DNA from: Neobacillus niacini NBRC 15566
GTDB taxonomy: Bacteria > Bacillota > Bacilli > Bacillales > Cytobacillaceae
DNA: 64,000 nucleotides
Direction of reading: 5' to 3'
Assembly (NCBI RefSeq): GCF_001591505.1
Contig: NZ_BCVA01000003.1
Coordinates: forward strand, 62,001 to 126,000
Numbering within the stretch: the first letter of the stretch is position 1; each line of letters begins with the position of its first letter. Below the pieces are notes generated by a model, which was given only the letters and a program-made list of their open reading frames with translations, did not search any database and was not told the DNA's origin. The position numbers and the translations under genes are program-made. Positions 59,546-64,000 of this stretch are shown here, one piece after another.

Positions 59546-59585
59546 ACCTATTACCTCCATTTATAATTTTAAAAAACAAAAAAAA

Positions 59586-59700
59586 CCTGAGAGATTACTG
59601 TTAAACAGTATCTCCCAGGCTTTTATCCTTCCGTGACACAGCATAAGCTGTGAGTTTTCTCTCGGACCAGACCAACGAAAAGTTACGGAACCCTAGAAAA
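59586..59700 (-). promoter_or_regulatory. Guanidine-I (ykkC) riboswitch with terminator platform
   Basis: On the minus strand: TCTAGGGTTCCG (59698-59687), the conserved GGTCTGGTCCGAGAGAAAAC core, an extra stem ACAGC/GCTGT, CACGGAAGGATAAAAGCC, then GGGAGA. These are the conserved blocks of the ykkC RNA. The 3' part is shared with a terminator CCTGGGAGATACTG / CAGTAATCTCTCAGG and seven or more T (59586-59619). Guanidine binding would keep the terminator from forming and turn on ykkCD. Confidence 0.95.
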
Positions 59701-59790
59701 CATTTTGCGTATACAATTACCATTAATTATAAACAACTTAGATATTTTTTCAATGGAAAAAGTATGTAAAAACGGATTTTCCATCAACGG

Positions 59791-60960
59791 TTATTCTTTA
59801 ATCGTGATTTTCCGGTTTTTAAATGATCCCGCATGTTCGAGTGTGATGTGCACTTCAACTGTTTTTATACTATTTTCGCTGAGCAGTGTATCCTGATCTT
59901 TTTGCTTTTTCCAATCAGAGTTAAATTTTCGGTAAAGCTGGTGCTCCAAGTTTAGGAAATCGATATCATGTTTCAGCCCTAATTGATATAATTGCCGTAT
60001 TTCTGATATGATTCCTTTTTTTACAAACTCCTCCATCGCATCTACATTAATCGTGTTGTTTTTCATGCGATTACTCACTATCCCATTCGCAAGGTAAAGA
60101 ATGGTGAATCGAAAGTCCCCGTGTTGCTTAACTGGTTGAATTTTGACCATTTGGTCCTCAAGAACCGCAATGAATTCAGGGTTATTTTTATTTGGTAATA
60201 GGATGGAAGCTCGAATCGTTTCGGGATCCAGCCAGCGCATCCCTTTCAATTTCTCAAGCTCAAAATATCCTTTATACTTGTTATCGTGTAGAAAAAAAGC
60301 TCCATTGAGGGCTAGTTTCGCTTCGTTCTTTTTATTATTCTTCCACTGGGTGTCATCCACCGTAAGTGAAGGTAAAAAAGTGGTTCGGCCGGGATCAAAA
60401 AACTCACGTGCAAATTGATTTAACCTTATAGGCCTTAATGTTGAGCTTTGCTCATATGAACTTTCCGGACTATGCAGAATGGTACCCAATGGGCTTTGAT
60501 TAAAAAATCCAGTTGTTGAGAGTATGTCGATGATTGAGTCCTTAGTCCCGAACATCCATGGCGTTGGCCGGAACTCATAATAACGAGTCAATCCATCAAA
60601 GACACTACCTAGTCCTTTTTTTAATACATTTTCACTCAAAACAATGGCCGTCACATTTGCCCATAGAAACCGTTCTTGGGCCGTATGGTACGCTTTAAAA
60701 AATCCATCAATAAACGTTTTTCCTCTTGTTTCGGAAACATAAACCTCAGGTGGTGCTTTATCACTGCCTTCTTTTTTGGCAACAGCACTCAATCCAATCA
60801 TTTGAATATAAACATAATACTCCCCATCTCGATAGTCCACACCAATGGCCGTTGCGAAGTTCTGGTTTTCTATTTCACCAATGTCATGTGAACAAGCATT
60901 TACTAAGAGAAGGCAAAGAACAAGAATGGTAGAGTAAGCCATCAGTGACTTTCGCTGCAT
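59791..60960 (-). CDS. Ger(x)C family spore germination lipoprotein
   Basis: A 389-residue GerC-type protein of a nutrient germinant receptor. Signal peptide with lipobox (LLLVNAC; Cys at about residue 23), then ATAIGVDY and GKTFIDGF(F), FANVTAIVLSE-like and the C-terminal RKFNSDWKKQKDQD region typical of the family. I start at ATG 60960 (GCGGAGAAGATAG upstream); the frame is open to 61011, overlapping the upstream gene. It lies on the outer face of the inner spore membrane. Third in a B-A-C operon. Confidence 0.92.
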   Translation of the reverse strand: MQRKSLMAYSTILVLCLLLVNACSHDIGEIENQNFATAIGVDYRDGEYYVYIQMIGLSAVAKKEGSDKAPPEVYVSETRGKTFIDGFFKAYHTAQERFLWANVTAIVLSENVLKKGLGSVFDGLTRYYEFRPTPWMFGTKDSIIDILSTTGFFNQSPLGTILHSPESSYEQSSTLRPIRLNQFAREFFDPGRTTFLPSLTVDDTQWKNNKKNEAKLALNGAFFLHDNKYKGYFELEKLKGMRWLDPETIRASILLPNKNNPEFIAVLEDQMVKIQPVKQHGDFRFTILYLANGIVSNRMKNNTINVDAMEEFVKKGIISEIRQLYQLGLKHDIDFLNLEHQLYRKFNSDWKKQKDQDTLLSENSIKTVEVHITLEHAGSFKNRKITIKE

Positions 60961-60961
60961 G

Positions 60962-62392
60962 CTATCTTCTCCGCTTCTGAATAAATGACATTCCAAATTT
61001 TTTTCGATCAAATGGATTCACAAACAATGCCGCTAAATATTCTTTAAATTTTAACGATGCAATGGGTTCGAGATATGCAATTTTAAATGATTCCAGATTA
61101 GAAAGATAAATAAGAATGCTGAAGAATCCGATTATAAGCCCGTACACTCCTAAAAAAATGGATAGAAATAAGGTATACAAGCGGAGAATACTTACGGTAC
61201 CAACTAATGATTGGTTCACCAGCGTATAGCTCGCAACCGCTGTTAAGGCAATCACCACAATCATCGTTGGGGAAGCGAGCCCAGCACGAATTGCCGCATC
61301 TCCAATGATAATACCTCCGACAATGGAAACGGTCTGTCCAAGAAAGGTGGGCATACGAATCCCTGCTTCTCGTAACAATTCAAACAACCCTAGAATAAAA
61401 ATCGCTTCTAGTCCGATAGGCAGTGGCAGACCTTCACGAGAAACAACAACCGTGGCCAATAGGGCAAACGGCAATTGGTCAATATTGACAGAAGCCAGTG
61501 AGACCCAAAAACCTGGGAGGAAGATGGCCACCCCTAGGCCGAGCATTCGAATAAACCGTCCAAACAGTACAAAATAGTAAGGGAAATGAACATCCTCTGG
61601 CGATTTAATCAACTCAAAGATATTAACGGGTCCAATTAATACAGATGGCGACCCATTTACAATTAAAATAAATCTTCCCCGCAACATGCTTTCAACAACA
61701 AAATCTGGGCGTGTTACATAATCGAATAATGGAAACAAGGAAAAGGAGTGATCGGATAGCCATTGCTCTAATTGACCGCTGCTCACAATACTTTCGCCTT
61801 TAAAATCCCTCAGACGCTTTCTTATTTCCTGAATGAGATTTTGATTGGTTTTATCATTTAGGTAAAGCAGCGAAACTTCTGTTTTACTCAGTGATCCTAT
61901 GGTAAAGGATTCGGAGTAAAGCTGTTCCGACTTCAACCGCTTGCGAATTAAAGCGATGTTTACATTTACCTCCTCAGTAAAACTATCCTTCGGTCCTTTA
62001 ATGGAAACCTCTGTATTTGATTCTTGCGGATTCCGCTGAGGGATTTTGCTAATATCAAACACATGAAAAAACGGCGTCCCTTCTTGAAACACAATAAGCG
62101 AACCTGAAAACAAAAGATTCACAAGTTCATCTATTTTTTTGATATGTTGGACGGGTGGGAGTATTTCGGAATGACTACGTGGTTCTTCGTTACTAATGCT
62201 CAGTAGAATTCGGTTAAAATACTCATTTAATTGTGCTGAATCTAGCATTCCTTTGCAATAAAAGGCTTGCAGCATCTCGTCTATTTCATTTGTAATAAAC
62301 TTTACATCGGCATAACGACCAAAAAAACTTTTTACCTCATCGCAAGTCAATGTTTCTTTTGCTAAAGATTCATTTAAATGTTCTGCGTTCAT
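60962..62392 (-). CDS. Spore germination protein GerA family
   Basis: A 476-residue GerA-type germinant receptor A subunit. It has a large hydrophilic N-terminal region (residues 1-240, with VSIKGPKDSFTEEVNVNIALIRKRL), followed by five to six membrane helices (about 255-450) with VSREGLPLPIGLEAIFILGLFELLREAGIRMP and GQTVSIVGGIIIGDAA. Its start overlaps the end of the gerB gene by 4 bases (ATGA). A subunit of a nutrient receptor in the spore inner membrane. Confidence 0.95.
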   Translation of the reverse strand: MNAEHLNESLAKETLTCDEVKSFFGRYADVKFITNEIDEMLQAFYCKGMLDSAQLNEYFNRILLSISNEEPRSHSEILPPVQHIKKIDELVNLLFSGSLIVFQEGTPFFHVFDISKIPQRNPQESNTEVSIKGPKDSFTEEVNVNIALIRKRLKSEQLYSESFTIGSLSKTEVSLLYLNDKTNQNLIQEIRKRLRDFKGESIVSSGQLEQWLSDHSFSLFPLFDYVTRPDFVVESMLRGRFILIVNGSPSVLIGPVNIFELIKSPEDVHFPYYFVLFGRFIRMLGLGVAIFLPGFWVSLASVNIDQLPFALLATVVVSREGLPLPIGLEAIFILGLFELLREAGIRMPTFLGQTVSIVGGIIIGDAAIRAGLASPTMIVVIALTAVASYTLVNQSLVGTVSILRLYTLFLSIFLGVYGLIIGFFSILIYLSNLESFKIAYLEPIASLKFKEYLAALFVNPFDRKKFGMSFIQKRRR

Positions 62393-63474
62393 ATGCGCTC
62401 AGATTCCTTTCTTGTAGGCAAGTGGCCAATGATTAAAAGCGCCAACGAAATCAGTACCGCACTTATTAAAGCCGTTGGATAAAAGTACCTTCCAACTATG
62501 GTTTGCACCCATATATCACTTAATGGAATAATGGTGATTAATCCTAATAGAAGTGTAGAAACGGTAAACACATGTTTTTTGCTTGAAGCAGTTGGAAGGT
62601 CCCTCACCATATCTGCAAGCAAGAAGAGTCCTAATGAAACCCGGATAAGTTCGCCGCTTAAAAATTGAAATACAGCTAAAAAGTCCACATGGGATATATA
62701 TTCTCCCAACGTAATTAGCCGCCATTGCTCAAAAGCTGGGAATCGCATATCCGATGCAACCGCTGGTCCGAATGAAGACAAGGAACCCATGGTTGGCCCA
62801 AGAATAAGACCAACTAAAATGGTGATAAGAATGAAAAGGTTAAGTAAGGTGAATGATTTTTTTACATGATGCTGAAGAAGTAAAAGAACAAGCAAATCTG
62901 TGCTACCACCAAGTATAATGATGGTTCCTTTTACAACGGGGTGATAGCCATCCGCAAGAATCGGGAATAGATAAGAATAATCTTTACTTCTCATGGTAAA
63001 CAAAGCGACAAATATCCCGAGCACCCAAACAAATGGCAATAAGACAGCTGAAACATAGACAATCGATTTTAAACCACTATAGGCTGACCACGCACAAATC
63101 AGTAAAAATGGCAGCATGACAATAAACGCTGGTGTTCGAGGCAAAAAATAAATATTAATGGATTGAATTAAGTCATAGAAAGAAATGGCGCTGATCGCAA
63201 AAACATAGACCGTAAGGAGGCTGATGAAAAGCGCAGACATCGTCCTTCCTGCACGTCCTTTTATCCATTTAAATAGACTTAGGCGCTGTTGATTTTTTTT
63301 CATAATCAAAAAAAGGATAAATCCCCAAAACAGTAGGAAAACATAAGAAACCAAAACACATACCCATGCATCCCGTTTCCCGGTTGCCAGCAAATGAGGC
63401 ATGATGAGAACATGATTAGAAATCCCAATAAAAAGGATGAGAACAAATGATAATTGGGTCCGAGAAAAATGCAT
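62389..63474 (-). CDS. Spore germination protein GerB family (endospore permease)
   Basis: A 361-residue, ten-helix protein of the GerB/APC group, the subunit most linked to ligand binding. It begins MHFSRTQLSFVLILFIGISNHV; GKRDAWVCVLVSYVFLLFWGF and FFLPRTPAFIVMLPFLLICAWSAYSGLKSI are typical. I use ATG 63474 (GGTGGTGTAT upstream); the frame is open to 63552 without family match. The operon order here is gerB-gerA-gerC, unlike the gerA-B-C order of the best known operons. Confidence 0.93.
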   Translation of the reverse strand: MHFSRTQLSFVLILFIGISNHVLIMPHLLATGKRDAWVCVLVSYVFLLFWGFILFLIMKKNQQRLSLFKWIKGRAGRTMSALFISLLTVYVFAISAISFYDLIQSINIYFLPRTPAFIVMLPFLLICAWSAYSGLKSIVYVSAVLLPFVWVLGIFVALFTMRSKDYSYLFPILADGYHPVVKGTIIILGGSTDLLVLLLLQHHVKKSFTLLNLFILITILVGLILGPTMGSLSSFGPAVASDMRFPAFEQWRLITLGEYISHVDFLAVFQFLSGELIRVSLGLFLLADMVRDLPTASSKKHVFTVSTLLLGLITIIPLSDIWVQTIVGRYFYPTALISAVLISLALLIIGHLPTRKESERI

Positions 63475-63633
63475 ATATACACCACCATAAATTCCACTGT
63501 AGTTAGGTTTTGTTAGTGCTTCCAAATTATGCATAAGAGTGCAGGAAGACAAAACTTCTGGACGCTGAGTTATAATATCTAACGAATAGGCAAATCAAAT
63601 GGCTCTATTTAGAATTAATAGAGGTGTGTTGTA

Positions 63634-64000
63634 ATGACAAACAGTGAAATGCATCCTAAGGTTAATGAGTATTTTAGTAAAGCTATTAAGTGGCGGGAAG
63701 AAATGGAAAAATTGAGAATGATCATTCTTGACTGTGGAATAACTGAAGAACTGAAATGGCGTCTACCATGTTACTTGTATCAAGAAAGTAACATCGTTAT
63801 AATACAAGATTTTAAAGAATATTGTGCGCTAATGTTTTTTAAAGGTGTTTTGTTAAATGACACCAAAGGTATTCTTATCAAACCGGGAGAGAATTCGCAA
63901 ACACAACGCCAGATTCGGTTTACTAACGTTAAAGAGATAGTTGAAATGGAACCGGTCTTGAAAGACTATATTATTGAAGCTATCGAAGTGGAGAAAGCAG
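63634..64000 (+). CDS. DUF1801/YdeI-like protein, truncated by the window end
   Basis: From ATG 63634 (GAGGTGTGTTG upstream) the frame is open to the end of the window (122 codons). It starts MTNSEMHPKVNEYFSKAIKW and goes on with LKWRLPCYLYQESNIVIIQDF, ALMFFKGVLLND and SQTQRQIRFTNVKEI, the DUF1801 (iron-frataxin-like) pattern of YdeI/YdhG proteins. Function is unknown; the rest lies outside the window. Confidence 0.85.
   Translation, partial: MTNSEMHPKVNEYFSKAIKWREEMEKLRMIILDCGITEELKWRLPCYLYQESNIVIIQDFKEYCALMFFKGVLLNDTKGILIKPGENSQTQRQIRFTNVKEIVEMEPVLKDYIIEAIEVEKA

Overview
The window comes from a low-GC, endospore-forming member of the Bacillaceae (Bacillus/Neobacillus/Priestia type; I cannot fix the genus). 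The evidence is a nutrient germinant-receptor operon (gerB-A-C order, 59791-63474), a YjcZ-type sporulation peptide, strong AGGAGG ribosome binding sites with many TTG/GTG starts, classical intrinsic terminators, and many genes with clear B. subtilis counterparts (ykoY-like terC, rarD, catE, ydbC, yoaS-yozG-yoaT, yhgE, ykkCD). I see no rRNA, tRNA, CRISPR array, complete insertion sequence or prophage.

Layout. 1-13.7 kb: NhaC-type antiporter with a divergent MarR gene, TerC metal exporter, two tiny sporulation-type genes on the minus strand (3268-3560), a VWA lipoprotein, RarD, a Cof phosphatase, a luciferase-like oxidoreductase, then a quinone/catechol-response locus (YodB/CatR-like regulator, divergent catE, LLM oxidoreductase, NAD(P)-binding reductase) with a matching TACT-N7-AGTA operator. 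13.8-15.5 kb: class IV PHA synthase phaR-phaC behind a promoter carrying a FadR-type box. 15.6-15.84 kb: four 52-bp degenerate tandem repeats. 16-28 kb: Dph6-like PP-loop protein, yoaS-yozG-yoaT, MscS channel, three-gene ABC-2 exporter, YhgE/Pip protein, and a ribokinase/nucleoside hydrolase salvage pair.

28-36.4 kb: LysR/GntP permease/hydroxyacid dehydrogenase (frameshifted), a debris-rich intergenic region, an SDR remnant fused onto a MarR-SDR pair, and an unusual 682-aa protein with a C-terminal XRE helix-turn-helix. 36.6-46.9 kb: the most interesting part, a nine-gene plus-strand operon: NDP-forming acyl-CoA ligase, FAS1-like and MaoC hydratase subunits, thiolase-like protein without a nucleophilic cysteine, DUF35 partner, two acyl-CoA dehydrogenases (only one with a visible catalytic Glu), aldehyde dehydrogenase and an MFS transporter. 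This set matches the logic of aldolytic (retro-aldol) side-chain degradation known from cholesterol and bile-acid catabolism (Ltp2-DUF35, ChsE, ChsH, Sal1/Sad). I infer that it activates an imported carboxylate, desaturates and hydrates it, cleaves it to an aldehyde plus a short acyl-CoA and oxidises the aldehyde. The substrate is unknown.

47-64 kb: YceI protein, GltC-like regulator, a decayed nitronate monooxygenase, CodB-type permease with a cre-like site, CPBP protease, an orphan zinc-binding lipoprotein with a Zur-like box and an ORF that runs through its own terminator, a double AbrB-fold protein, an EamA transporter, a ROK regulator, purine nucleoside phosphorylase, the guanidine-I riboswitch with ykkCD, the ger operon, and a DUF1801 gene cut by the window end.
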